From: Coffea arabica
Lineage: Eukaryota; Streptophyta; Magnoliopsida; Gentianales; Rubiaceae
DNA: 64,000 bases
Assembly (NCBI RefSeq): GCF_036785885.1
Contig: NC_092316.1
Coordinates: 51,779,001 to 51,843,000 of the forward strand
Direction: 5' to 3'
Shown here: positions 43,898 through 56,814 of the stretch, one piece after another
How positions within the stretch are numbered: the stretch's first letter is position 1
Layout of the letters: each line of letters starts with the position of its first letter
Notes under the pieces: generated by a model
The model's input: only the letters and a program-made list of their open reading frames with translations
Told to the model about the DNA's origin: nothing
The model's database searches: none
Made by a program: the position numbers and the translations under genes

Positions 43898-45188
43898 ATT
43901 TAATGATTTACTTTTATTTTTTAGTGGGGGAGGGGTAAGATTTAAAAAATGAAAAGAGAGTAGGTGGATTTAAACTCAAGATCTCTAGATTCAGGGGTCT
44001 CAATTTTAGCTACTAAATTAAGGCCTTTTTGATACACACGTATACTAGTGCGAGAGGATAATTAGAGCCAATTTTAAGAAAGACTGGGGTGGACGGATTT
44101 TAACTTTGTCATTACAAAATTGGCAGAATTTGCTGATGGTTGATGTGATTCAATTTGGCAGGTCACAGCATAATTGTTGTCTAACAAAGTTTAATACTGC
44201 CATTTCGGCAGACCCAAACAAAACCATATCAATCACGATAGTTTGTTGTTGAACCTGTAATCCTAAACTATCTCCATTCTCCACATATAAGCTTCTGTCA
44301 TCGTCAATATCAACTGCACGGTACAATATAGACAATAGCACGACTAATATGGACATTAATATAAAAAAATATGGACACTAACACAATAAAATGAAAAAAA
44401 TAATGAATATTTTTGATATATTAAAATTGGTATCTGCATTTAATCTCCTCCACTCAATTTCAAAGCACTTCATCTCCCACCTTCAACTGCACCAGTGACT
44501 GCCGGGGATCTCATTCCGAATTCCACTTGGCTTATTTGTTCATCTCATGTGCCATAAATGGATCATCACCTTGTGGTTGCCGCATACGTGCTTTTGTTTG
44601 AGCAAAATAATTACTGTTGAAATCAAACCCGTGTATTAATCATATTGAGAGACTTGCATCTTGTGGGGCATATCATATTGCAAGGAAGAGATTGATGGGG
44701 CATTCTCATCGTGTGGGGCGTTTCTTACTCAAAGTGGGATGACTTGTGTCACCCACCCATCGTTACATTACATATCCTGTGGAATTGGTAGGGCTAAAAG
44801 ATAGTCAATTTATTTGATCCTCGAATTGAGTTTAGCTTGATAAAAATTTATTCAATCTTAGTTCGTTAATTAGTTAAGTTAAGATTAAACAATGTTTTAT
44901 GTTTGATAATAGTCAAACTCAATAAAAAGATTGTTTAAATTCGATTCAACAAATAAACAAGTCAAATTTAAATAAAATTTCAAATTCATTAAAATAGTGA
45001 AACAAACTTGAACACTAGGGCGTTCAATTTGATTAGACTTATTTTTCCAATCACGTACAATCAGATTACATAGTAAGCCCAATATCTCACTAAAATGCTG
45101 GTATAAGATTTACAAATATCTCACTAAATTACCCCCAAAAACTATACCCTCGAGTCTAAAGAATGCATTACAAACAACAATTGTGTGT

Positions 45189-45190
<2 letters not shown>
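43898..45190. other. Gene-free DNA with a dispersed-repeat copy at about 44800-45080
   Basis: The right part is the inverted partner of the repeat at 1975-2260. No gene recognised elsewhere. Confidence 0.45.

Positions 45191-45191
<1 letters not shown>

Positions 45192-45255
<64 letters not shown>
45192..45255. repeat. (TA)n microsatellite
   Basis: An uninterrupted alternating A/T run of about 64 bp. It makes a false open frame of alternating Ile/Tyr. Confidence 0.95.
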
Positions 45256-45258
<3 letters not shown>

Positions 45259-45663
45259 GAACAAATCATAGTTTCAAGGGTTTCATTCTTTTAAAGGAAA
45301 AAAAATATTATAGGGATTCCATCTATGGGTGGAAGAGTGAGGAAACCCGCGTGTATTCAATCTTCTAGCTTTTCTTTTTCATTTTTGGAATTTATATCCA
45401 AAGTTGTATCATGTATGTGTATTAATTTATCAGACTCCAGGATGTGTTGAAGTGCAGTCAATCTAAATTTTTTAGGGCTAATTTAGTCTTTTACACAGTG
45501 TCATGTATGCTCACATGAACAATTTAGAGAGAAATTGGGCTTAATTTTGTATTGATTGTAACTCATCGGAAAGGATCAAATGCCATAGGAGCGAATGGAT
45601 CCAATTCAAAGGAGGACCTAGAGTTATTTTTAGTGGGAAGGATTTTTATATGAGTTTTTCTAA

Positions 45664-45694
45664 AGGGTAATACCATTAATATTTACATAACCTA

Positions 45695-45742
<48 letters not shown>

Positions 45743-45893
45743 TAACAATTATTATCTTCTCTTTTATTTATATACTTTTCTTATTTAATTTTACATACCC
45801 TCATTTATATTTATTTACTTTTTCTAATTAATCTTATATTTATAAAAATATAACACCTGAAAATATATTTTAACGTATGCCCTAGACAAACCA
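45664..45893. repeat. Decayed second copy of the 43645 MITE with an internal (AT)n
   Basis: It shares actaacaattattatcttct, tactttttctaattaat and a taacgtatgccctagacaaacc end with the element at 43645-43890. An (AT)n tract at 45697-45741 replaces part of the left half. Confidence 0.55.
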
Positions 45894-46667
45894 TTTGTAT
45901 ATTAACCTTTTTTCTTATATTGTTAAAAAAAATTGAAAAGCAAATGAACTGTGCAGCTTTTCTATCAAATGCTACCAATCGAATTATTGCAGTGCTCTTA
46001 ACTGCAGCCTTTTTTGAGTTAACTGTTTTTACTTTTGTTTTGGAGGTGACTGCGGCCCTTTTGAGATTTGGATGTCGAAATCTTTTTGACTTTTAATCGG
46101 CACTTTCGGAAAGATTACGCCTTATGTTTTGTCATGAAGCCATGTAGCCCTATTTGCTATGAAGAAAAAGGATTCAACGCAATTAGGCGAGGGGTGGATT
46201 CAATTCGAATAATGTTAGTCGTAAATCATAAAACGAAAGTGAATGTCTTAACTCATTTTTAATTGATCTTGTCGATAAGGTTTGAAGGTTTTTTTTTTTT
46301 TTTTTTTTAAAATGTAAGTGAGAGCATTCGAATTCAGAACCCCTTTCATTTACATTCCCTCTTCCGATCCATCCCTCCCTCGAGTTTGAAGTTAAATGTC
46401 TTGTCTTCAACAAATTTAAGAATTTAAATTTTAACTCTTACGGTTGCTATTGTAGAATTAGCTTCTCCAATCTACTTGTAACAATAACATGATGAACTTT
46501 CTTCAAGAAAAAAATTGAAAAGAAAAGGAGGACACCACAACTTCCACGTCATTGAACGATGAAGCATTGAAATAAAGTAGAGAATAATCTAGACATGTTG
46601 CAACCAATCTTGTAACTTGGGTTCACCCACACTCATCTCCCCTCTCACGCTTTAAATCCCATCTCCA
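45894..46667. other. Gene-free DNA
   Basis: No gene recognised. A poly-T run lies at about 46290-46308. Confidence 0.4.
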
Positions 46668-46872
46668 GTTTTATTAAATGCACCTTAAATTTGATATATT
46701 TGAGTGTACATCACATTGTCACTCATTTTTTTGAGCAAGCTTTGCTTAATAAATTCAGTACCACTTAATTGATTCATATGTTCTATTTTTGAACATCAAA
46801 CACATTTGAATATATTAAGATCTGAATCCATTAAATTGAAGCGATGAATTGGATTACCAAACAAGCCTTTTA
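46668..46872 (-). repeat. MITE-like repeat, inverted partner of 11313-11606
   Basis: On the minus strand it begins aggcttgtttggtaatccaa, then taatggattcagatcttaat and cactcaaatatatcaa. These match the copy in NPF-B intron 3 in order and spacing. Confidence 0.55.
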
Positions 46873-47474
46873 TGGATATCAAAATTTACCGAGGGTTTTA
46901 ATGCCCTTGAGAGTAACAATTATAAACTCTGTAATGGGATGAAAGTGAGTTACAACATTTTGTCGTTGTTGTAATTACAAAAGGCCAGTTTTTCAATTCT
47001 TTACTTTTGTTGGGGACATCACGTGAAAAAATCTAAATAGCTTGAACAAAGTTAATTCGTCTGTGTTATTGAATGGGTTCTGATCCAATAATATTGGGTA
47101 AAAAGATGAAAATCCTGTGGCTGGGAGATCTCACATGGCCGGATGACTATGAAATGAAGGCCTGCAAAGAGTTCCACATGTCTCCATAGATAATGTCACC
47201 AACCCATCTCACGAATGCTCTCTCCAATTGATGATGGTTACTAGTTCATTCCATAAAATCTCAGTGAGTGGCCAAAAGCTTGGCCATCCATCTTTATACA
47301 AAGGAAGCAAACAAATCAAGTATCAGGAAGATTTTAGGTGCAAGCTTCTGATGGTCTAATTCTGTCTCTCAGAGATCTTGGATCTTCTTATAAAAAGGGA
47401 GATGTAGGAATTTAATTATCACTTTCAATTGAAGGCATTCCATATGATGAAGATTTCAATTGAAGGCAGAACTA
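46873..47474. other. Gene-free DNA
   Basis: No gene recognised. Confidence 0.35.
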
Positions 47475-47736
47475 GGGCCTTGTTTTGGCAGACAAGTTTT
47501 TTTGTCAAGTTTGTCTGCTACAAATTTTTAAAAAACTTTAACTATAATAATCTCAAAAAATTTCTCAAAAATTTTAAACTATATATTTCAAAATATTCAA
47601 AAAAAAAAAATACACTTCAAAAATTTTTTTTTTAAAAATTTTAATAGTAAGTTACAGTAAAGTTTTAGATAAATATTGAAAAAACCCATTTAACTTTACA
47701 TAAATATTGAAAAAACCCATTTGCCAGACAGAGCCC
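47475..47736. repeat. MITE-like element (262 bp) with GGGCCTTG / AGAGCCC ends
   Basis: The left end GGGCCTTGTTTTGGCAGACA pairs with the right end TTTGCCAGACAGAGCCC. TA dinucleotides sit at both borders, which is too short to prove a target duplication. A 22-bp internal repeat (ataaatattgaaaaaaccc core) lies near the right end. The superfamily is not determined. Confidence 0.5.
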
Positions 47737-49514
47737 TAGATTATTAATTCCTCTTAATCTGTACAAAAATAGAACTTCTAACCATTTACAGAAGCTGTGC
47801 ACTAGTATTTTTAGGGAAATAATCTAAAATTAGCATATGGTTGATGTGAAGTGGCATATTATTATTTTAAAACCCTATTCAATTGTTTTTTTATCTCAGG
47901 ATTCCCCTTTTTTTTTTTTTTGTTTTCTTCTTACGCATGGTGATCCAATTGTCAAAGATACTACCATTGTCAGGGGGAATTCTAGAGCTACAGGGAATTA
48001 CTGGTTCCCATTTTTTGACCTTTGAGCCACATTCCTGCTGCCTAACAGGATTAGGTTCACGGCTGATAGTGGATGTGTAGCACAAGATCACGGAAATCCA
48101 CTAGTGCTACTTTCTTTTTCCTTATCCGACTCAGCTGCTCTTTTTCTGTACCTGTTGGGACACAAACTTTTCTGCTGCTAGTGGAAGCTCAATCTGTTGC
48201 TACATCCCTCTTGAAGGCAAAAGTAGACAGCAACAAACAAAAATTAGTTCGTGGATGCTGATGCAGGGATTCTTGTGTGGCCCAACGCTGTTAGTGGCAT
48301 TTGACTTGGACTTGTTGGAGCCTTTTTTGCCTAACAGGTTGCCCTTTCTCTCATGCGTGGAGGCAAACTCTGAGATGACTGAACGCAAGAGATTATGAAC
48401 TAACTAACAACTGTAAAGACCACTCAAACAAATAGGGTGAACAAAAGTTAGGCCAAGGTTAAAGGTTTCAAAACTTGCTCAGAATTGCCTGGCGTCTTAT
48501 CTGTTCGGTTGCTTGACATATTTACACGATCGAAGCCAACTCCTTGTAGCCGCCCAAATCATCATTGTGACTTGAATGAATACTTGGGTGGTCACAAGGT
48601 TTATGGATATGGATGAAGCTGTGACCAATCCATACAAGAGAGAAATTTGACAATGGTCTTCTTGTCTTTCAAAACTGCTAAAACAAGACTGCTACAAGAA
48701 AATCCGGGGCACCAAATGAGTTGGTCCTGTTAATGGCCTGACTGCAATGGCTTACAAAAGCCAAATGATGTAACAACTCATGAGGTTCTTTAAACTTGAT
48801 ATATTTACTCCCCACATCAGGGCATTCCCAGTAATTTAATTCAAAGACATCCAGACTCCAGTCTATCACAGGCCATAGGAGGAGCTCATTGCCACATGAT
48901 AGCAACAGGATTGTTGGGTGGCCTGCAGCTGAAGAAGCTTCAACACAGGACAAATCATCCAACAGAAAATATTGAATCCAGTACAATTGTATCACTGCTG
49001 GGAATCATGTTGGCGTGACAATGTCGTACAACATTATCAGTAAGTCATTTGCTGAAAAGATAAAATCTGTGGAAGTATGTCTTGCACCTCGCATGCTTAA
49101 AAAGGATTAGATGAAGTTTATACAAATATCATCAATCTTCCAATCAATGTGAAAATTCACAATTGATACAAGAACAATTTATATAAATGTAGCATGTATC
49201 ACTTCGTCTAAATATGTTCATAGACCATAAATTTATCTCTATCTCTCTCTCTCTCTCTCTCTAAGAGCATCTGAAACCCAATTCCCTAGTAAATACATTA
49301 GCAGTCCCATTCTGCTCCAGCCAAAGAACAAAATAATACTGATTATCTAATGACACAACCCAAAAAGGCAGTAACCCTGCCATCCACCCTATAAGGCTTT
49401 CTTCCTACTATTCACACACCTCAAGTGAATATTTGTACTCTATGTACATCCCACAACTGTCTTATCTACCTGTGTTAATCTGGTCATCCCTGAAGCTTGC
49501 AAGCAAAGGGGTTG
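47737..49514. other. Region downstream of the DnaJ gene, no firm gene
   Basis: A minus-strand frame at 48678-48995 (105 codons) is fairly balanced in composition but matches no family I know and has no clear splice partners. A (CT)n microsatellite is at 49241-49262. The segment next to 49515 is probably the DnaJ 3' UTR. Confidence 0.4.
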
Positions 49515-52500
49515 TCATGAGCTGGGCCCCAAAACTCTCCTCAATTCAGCTTTCTGTGCTTCTGAAAGTCTTGATGGATACTTAACATCAATCTTGATCC
49601 TCAGATTTCCCTTCTTCCTAGGATCCTTTGAGATTGGCATCCCTTCATCAGGGATAGTCACCTCATAGCCTGGTTTCACGATCTCAGTTAACGGAATCAA
49701 GAGGTTCCTACCATCCAGTGTTGTCAATTCCAGATTCTTTCCCGTGAGGGACTCCAGAAGAGTTATCTCCTGATTAGCGACTAGATCATTACCATCCCTC
49801 ACATAAATAGAATGAGGCTTTTCATCAACCACAAAAACAAGATCTGCTGGAATGACACCAGGTTCCTGGTTACCCTTCTCAGGGAAAGTTATTTTTGTTC
49901 CCTTCTTCCAACCAGGCTTTATATCAACAGTCAAGATCTCCTCCAGATTTCGAAACTTACTGCAGACAAATTATGTGCATATCAAGATACATAAAAGCAG
50001 AACAATGGTCATCCAGGAAAGAATTCAACCAATGCGATGTTCAAAATTATGACAAGCTATGACTGGCAAATATTATTCCAACTGCAGACAAAGCTTTCCC
50101 CAAAACAATGTGCCTCTGTAGTGCTATGGATTAGGCACATCAAAGGGCAAAGTGGTGTTGATCTGTTTCATCAATAATGGTTTGAGTTCCCGAACAATGA
50201 AAATTTAACATACAACGCCACTTTTAACTACATGAAATATATCTAAAAGCATTTGGTGATGAGCATTTTGTGTTTGTTTCTTCAGAACAAAAATAGAAGA
50301 TGATTTCAATGTTTTTCCATTTTAAGTCACTTACTAGTATGGTAACTGTTATACATGGTCCTAACAGAAGTGGTCCCTTCAAAATATTTTTATTTTGGTA
50401 TTCTGTTATATGAAACCATTTACAGAAATTAATCAACATGCAAGCAGCCAGAGGTAAAGATAGTTGTGCAAGAATAGAGAAGGACTGAGGCGGGGGCATG
50501 GCACGTCTGAGAGAAGCACAGTGAGAGGAGGAACAGAGGCAGGGGATAAAGTGGCGCATGGAGGTGGTCTGTCGAAAGAGTTCCATGAAGAGCAGGAGCA
50601 TAGTGGTGCAGGGACTTGTTGCTTGGGAGGGTGGGGGGTGAGGGGATAGATTGAGCAGGGTGAGAATGGATAGGTGACCAGAACAGCTGGTGAAGTAAGC
50701 AAAGACAGGAAGGAAATGAGCTGGAACCTTCTTAGAAGTGGGAAGCGGGAGGGATTCAGTGGGGCAGGGAGGATGATGAGAATGTCTGATCCAGGGGAGA
50801 AAGGTGAACCATGAGGGGGTGTCTGAGCAGAGAGATTGACATGGGATGAGCAATTTAGGTGAGAAAGGCGTGAAATAGGAGGTTCCACTATTATCCAGGG
50901 TGGTTACGTGAATTTTGTTTTTTCCGTTTGGCAGGAGACTGACTATATTTTAACTGAGACTATGGAAGCAACATCTGGCATTGGAAAAAGAACAACAGCA
51001 TTGGGCAGCTCATGAAAAGGAACACAAATATCACGGAGTACGGAATTACAGCATCATGTAGTTTTCCAAGCAATATTTACAGAACTAAATGTAAGATCTT
51101 TAGCCAATTTCATGCTCCAGGGCATCATTCAAGGGAAAGAAACATGTCTTGCATCCACATGTTTGTTGACACAGGTGATACTCAGTTGATAGCATGACTA
51201 GTGTGAGAAGTTACAATGTCTGATTGTCAGTAAGGCAAGCAACTCAACTGACAGTTATTTTTCATTTAGAAATTACTGCTTTAGAAACTTACATTACAAA
51301 AGAATATATAGCAGTAAAGTGTCATCATTAATGCCTCAGAAAAATGTTGTTTTCCCTTGTATTTGTGTTTTTGGTGGCATTAGTTGATTGGCGCTCCTAT
51401 TTCTTGTGGTCATCTGGACTTTCAATCTTATCCCATTATGGTTCCATATTTTCAAATGTCGTATATGTTACAATTAATGTAATTGTGATAATTACAATAA
51501 AGCTCATTGTCCACCGCACATTTGTCATCCAATGTACTTACAAACTATACTAGTTCTACTCTTTTTTTATCAACTTGAACTAAAGATATGTGGACCGGAA
51601 TTAATTCCTACATTAAGTGGTATTTCTACAGACTTTCCAGAAAAAGCTTGGGTGTACGAACTTAAATGTGAACAAGTGCATGATAGTGCAATGGGGTCAT
51701 GCCCATTATATCCTGAGATGGTTTCTCGCTTTTTTATCCCACCAGAAATAAGCTCAGATGGCATTCAAAGAATGCAGTATATCCTTCCGTTTGTAAGGGT
51801 TAAACATAGTTTCAGTAGAAATGAAGCTTTTCAAGGTAGATAGATGCCACTGAACTAGCTGCTACCATGTAGAATGAAAAAATTCTAGAAAAAGAAAAGA
51901 CACCCTAACATCTTTTACATTTGTATCATTATAAATCCTAAGCTCCATCCTCCCACATCACAATTTGGTTATCAACTATCTGAAGCATAACATCTTAGCA
52001 AACCTTCTGTGCTAGACATTTCTTAGACATTGGAAAAAGAAAGGCTTCAAGAGTATTATCTTTCTCCTCCTTTGTCAGGGACCTAAGATCACCCTACTAA
52101 GTTTGTAATTAAGACATTATTCAGCATCGCAACAGTAACCACATGATCTTTGGTCACTCTTGACCAACTAACCGGAAAATAAACTATGACGAATAAGCGA
52201 GAAGATACACCGCAATCATCAATCTTCCTATTCTTCATTTTGTTGTGAAAGACATTTTGTCCCACAAATAAATGTCAAAACCATCCCATAAACCTATTTT
52301 AGGCAGATTATGCAAAGAAACTTTTCAGCAAGCTATACGGATGCAAATTTCTATGGAATGCAACCAAAGGAAACAAAAAACCCTTAATTCCGGCCAGCTG
52401 CTATACATTTTCTATGGAAGACAAACATTACAAAACCTAAACTTTTTCTCCAATCTCAGTTTGATATCATACTTCATCTTTAAATATTGCATCTGTCAAC

Positions 52501-54848
52501 TATAATTAAAGCAAAAAGCCTGGTGGGGCGGGCAGAGGCTAAAGCAGAAGAGATCTTGGTTGTAAAGACTTTATTCCACATATATTCTTTGGATTTTAAG
52601 AATTCAAGCACTTATCAGTTCTCTTTGTTCAGAAGCCAATTAGAGAAGCACTTTAAGAGATCTCCAAAAGCTACAAGTGGTAGATTACTCTATTACCCTT
52701 TTTTTTTTCATTCTCACTGAATAAAACACAACAAACTGATCTTCAAAAGTCATTATTCTGAACTAGTATAGAAACCTTGTTGGATTTATCAGATTTAATA
52801 TTGAGATGCTAATAAGGAGAAAAGAGATAGTGGAGACGTTCCAATAAAATGTTTAGCAAATGAAGAAGGATAAAGACCAAGAAAAAAGGGAAGGGGGAAA
52901 TGATTTACCAGATTAACAAATCAGAAGCACGACACAAGCTGCTAGATTTTCCAGAAAGAGATTTTTAATGAACATCATGCAATATAACCTTGATGGGGTA
53001 CTTCAGAAAACAAGTTTGGCCAACAAAGAAGCAAAAGATATTCACATGAGAAACAGCCATTTACTTAGGGAAAATTGCCGATCTTCTTTAGCGTCTTATC
53101 AGTGGATACTCCAATCTGGTTCAGATGAAAAAATTAGAAAGGTGAAAAAAAGCAACTTTGCTTGAATACAGTTCAAGCGTTTTCTTTTTCTTCTTCTAGA
53201 TTTTGAGGTTAGCTATGTGTGAATAAAAGGGAGGGGGCACGCATAGGAGTCCAAAATGGAATGAAAAGAAGCCCATGTAAACAGTGGTTTTCCTCATTCT
53301 TCACTTTGAGCTGTTTGATTTCAAGAGATGTGGCAGTGTAGTTCACTAAACTAATTTTTATGGCAATCATTACAGCAGGTACTAAATGGCTGCCCCCATA
53401 AATCCATCTATACTGGTCCAACAATAAATGTCCCTAAGACAGAGCCAATATGTCAACTATACACTAAATGAACAAGAAAGATGGTGGGAAAGCTTGGACA
53501 AGTACAAGGTTTTATTAACCGGTCGGTTTCCTATATAAGAGCATAAATAATCACGATAGGCTACATTTCTTCAATCTCACGTTCACTACGTATTTCATTC
53601 ATTTGCATAATATTTAAAGAAGTCCACACCAATTACATATGAAAAGATACTGATCTCGACAAGTCCGAAAAGCACTTAGGGTTACACATTTTTTCTAACA
53701 ATACTCCACCAACTTAAGAACACCTTTAAACAGAGAATTGGTCATATATATATTCACGGTTTTTAACAGTCTACTATAGGATTTAATACGCTCTGCAACT
53801 ATTTTAGTCATCAAGAATCACTAAAAGAACCAGGAATCCTTAATGCATCAAATATCTCTGCAATTACCCACATGTAGAATGTGGAATAGCATGATTTCAT
53901 TCATGCATACCTTGAAATTGAAGCTTTTAACCAACCTTCAATCTATAAACTCTTTCCTAATCCAAGTTCACTAAAACTATCACTACAGGTATCACGCCAA
54001 TATACATTCCTGAGTTAAAACTCTGTATTTCAATCTTCAAGAAATGACCTTTACTCAGCTTTCCACATACATAAAACACGTAAATGTCAAATGCAAGAAA
54101 GTCAGAATCTTACAATATGCAACTGGACAAAGCAAAACCGAGACACGGTATTGTCTAGAAAATACATAAACTTGAGGTATACGTACCCTGCCCGATCGAT
54201 TATCCTCCTCGATATCTTCAGCTTTTTGACAGACCCTTTGTACAACTCCTCCAAACTACACATCAAAACAGTCTCCACCGGGGCCTCCTTCCTCATCCCA
54301 CCACCTCCAGAAGTCCCCACTCCGCCACCGGCATTTCCAGCCCCGCTGCTGCTGCCACCCATTGTAGTACTCCTAAAGAAATACCCATTATTACTAGCAT
54401 TTTCCCTCCCAGCCCCACCGCTCCTCCCGCTACTACTCCCACCGCCACCGCCACCACCAGCATTAGTCTCATTCCCAAACAGTTCAGCATATATGTCATC
54501 AGCATCCCGAGGATTAAACCGGAAAGACGGGTTGGGATGCTGCTGCTGGTTATGGTGGTGGTGGTGGGGCCTATTAGCATAGAGCCCACTGCCACGAGGC
54601 GGCGGAGGAACTTGACCGGATTTGAGGGCTTCTTCACCGTAAAGATCATAGATCTGCCGCTTCTGGGGGTCGCTTAAAACATCGTAAGCTTCGGAAATTT
54701 GCTTGAATTTGGCCTCGGCTTCTTGCTTGTTGCTGGTAGGGTTCTTGTCGGGATGCCATATCATTGCTAATCGCCTGTACGCTTTCTTCAAATCCTCGTC
54801 GCTTGCATTGCGATTTACCTTCAATATATTGTAATAATCCACCCCCAT
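49515..54848 (-). CDS. Type II (DNAJB-like) DnaJ/HSP40 co-chaperone, two exons
   Basis: Exon 1 is 54848-54187 and exon 2 is 49959-49515, giving 368 residues. The 4227-bp intron has donor GTACGT and acceptor CTGCAG and interrupts the codon after R-A (phase 2). Residues 1-70 form a J domain with HPD at 32-34, the motif that stimulates Hsp70 ATPase. A low-complexity linker follows: polyproline, a His/Gln tract (about 95-104) and Gly/Ser-rich runs to about 185. The peptide-binding C-terminal domains contain [29 protein letters not shown] and [11 protein letters not shown]. No zinc-finger cysteines are present, so it is type II. It likely works in cytosol or nucleus with Hsp70. No targeting peptide and no CaaX end are seen. 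Confidence 0.95.
49960..54186 (-). other. 4.2-kb intron of the DnaJ gene
   Basis: No nested gene is recognised. From about 50460 to 50890 the plus strand is unusually purine- and G-rich compared with the AT-rich remainder, which leaves long overlapping open frames on both strands (for example 50224-50853 minus) that look like composition artefacts. At 50625-50645 four G runs of 3, 3, 6 and 4 are separated by 1-3 bases, a canonical G-quadruplex pattern on the template strand. Confidence 0.6.
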
Positions 54849-56195
54849 TTCTGGGATTTCTTTCCTTTTTTTTTTTTACTGGGATTTTATGAAGCTTTGA
54901 AGAAGAAGAAGAAGAAGATGGCGGAGAAAGAGGTGGTGGATTCGGTGGAAAGTGCGGGCTTTGGCGGGGATGCGAAGTATGTCACCGTTTTTTTTGCGGT
55001 GGTTTTTACCCTTCAGCAAATTTCAATGGAATGTCTCTCATCTTTTTTGGTTGGTTTTTAGGGATTTTCTATGCAAACTTTGGTAAGTGTTTGGATTTCT
55101 TATTATGTACGCGTAATTGTTTATTTAAGTTTGATTTAACTTCTTAATCAAATTTGAATATTATAACAAAATTTGATTCGTTTCTTTTTCAAACATAAAA
55201 ATGAAATTTTGAACAGATATTTGTTAAATTGACATCATATATAAAGTATTGAACAAAATTTTATTGAACATTATAGTTTTTTTTGTTAAAAGTAAGAGAT
55301 TATAAATCCAACATCTCTTATTTACAATTTTTTTTTAACTTATAGTCGTTACATATTGATAGTCATTGAAATTGACAAACTTTATTTTACATATAATGTT
55401 CGGGATTGACAAACAACAAAAAAATTTATTTGGTTAGTGGATCATTAATATATACGAGTATCAATGTCATTCTTTTAGAATAAACCAGTGATTATAAGTT
55501 TTTCTTCATTAGCTAAGATATTTGAGTAATTTTAATAGACTTCTCATGACACCAAATCAAATTAAAAAATTTTGATGGGATTAATTTAGTTTCTCTTTAG
55601 AAGTGACTACTTAAATGTCTAGTCATCAATTCTTTATAATTTTGCTTATCAATCTATTTGGGAGATTTAAGAGGCATTGACTTATTATTAGGCCTTTTTT
55701 CTTTTGAAAAAATGATAACAAAAAGATAAGTTACTTAATCAAATTCAAAAGAAAATATTCAAAAAGTGTAAGGAATCAAGAGTTGAATTGTCATGTTGAG
55801 ATTCTAACCTTTTCAAGAAGGGAAAAAAAATTTGAGGTCCTAGAAAAGGAGATATAGTGGCTGGCAAAAGAAGTGTAAGATTTTTTTTTTTTTGGTTTGT
55901 TTTAGTTGGCAAAATTTTTTTATTTTTTCATCTAAACTATACAAAAAAAAGGTTTATTTTAGGGTACACAAGAAGCTTGAAATAGGGGGTGTACGTAAAA
56001 TTTCCTTAAACCTGAGGGATTTTCCTGAAATTATAATAAATATCAGTAGGACACAATTTAGAAATTTCACTCCTATTCCAGTACTAATTCGGATTTAATT
56101 TTACCGTTGGTAGCGCCACTCTTCTTTGAGAAGGAGCGGGCGGAATTCGGAAACTATCCGTTACGGGCCACCGCCAGAACTCATTCCTACTACTA
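54849..56195. other. Upstream region of DnaJ and spacer
   Basis: GAA-rich sequence at 54898-54920 lies in the probable DnaJ leader. The rest is AT-rich. No gene is seen. Confidence 0.4.
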
Positions 56196-56351
56196 CTATT
56201 TAAATGGATCCCAGCCATACCTATCCCCATTTTTCTTCCGTGAACCAAAAAAAGTTGGTATTTTCTGATGTGAGAGACGAGAATTTGGGAGCCCTAGGCA
56301 GAAGAAGCCGCTGAGATGAGGAGAATAAGAAAAAAGCTAAATTTTTGTCAG
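56196..56351 (+). promoter_or_regulatory. Candidate promoter and first exon of an unresolved plus-strand gene
   Basis: A GC-richer island (about 56100-56200) ends in CTATTTAAATGG, a possible TATA box. An exon-like stretch follows to ATGAGGAGAATAAGAAAAAA (56316) and ends at TTTTTGTCAG, followed by a consensus-like donor GTTAG (56352). If coding, it would give 12 codons in phase 0. It could equally be a 5' UTR exon. No downstream exon was found before 64000, so the gene is unproven. Confidence 0.3.
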
Positions 56352-56814
56352 GTTAGTTTTCTGTTTTTCTCTTACTTTGTTACGGTTTCTTTCTTTCACT
56401 TTGTTTCTTGCTTTTTATTTTTTCGGTGAATTTCTTGCTGGGAATTGTTGAATATTGAATTATTTTTGCTTTTGTTGTTAATCGACAAATTTTGCTTTCG
56501 ATCATGTGCTGTCTGTGTTGGTTCTAGACTTATAGCCGAGTTGTTTGAGAAAATGTCTCTGTGATCGTTCCTCTGTTTGAAAGATGTCTATCTCTTCTTC
56601 TTCTTCTTCTTCTTTTTTTAGTTTTCGTTCTTTTGTAAATTTTACTTGGTGAAATTTCCGTCTTCTTGACCAAAGGAGCAGAAGTTCAGACAGTTCCTCC
56701 ATGTTAGTGCAGAAGCTTTCCCTTGTTGCCAAAAAAAAAAGAGAAAGAAATAACTTCTATGTTCGAAAGCACATTAATTGAACAGGGGAATTAAGTGTCC
56801 ATGTAGTAACTCAA

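Noticed and set aside
45183..45368. Open frame of alternating Ile-Tyr
   Set aside because: Produced by the (TA)n tract.
48678..48995. 105-codon minus-strand frame downstream of DnaJ
   Set aside because: Composition is plausible, but no homologue comes to mind and no exon partners or promoter are seen. A database search would be needed.
50224..50853. 209-codon open frame on the minus strand in the DnaJ intron
   Set aside because: Composition follows the purine-rich island (Ser/Pro/Leu/His-rich reading), several overlapping frames are open at once, and no family is recognised.
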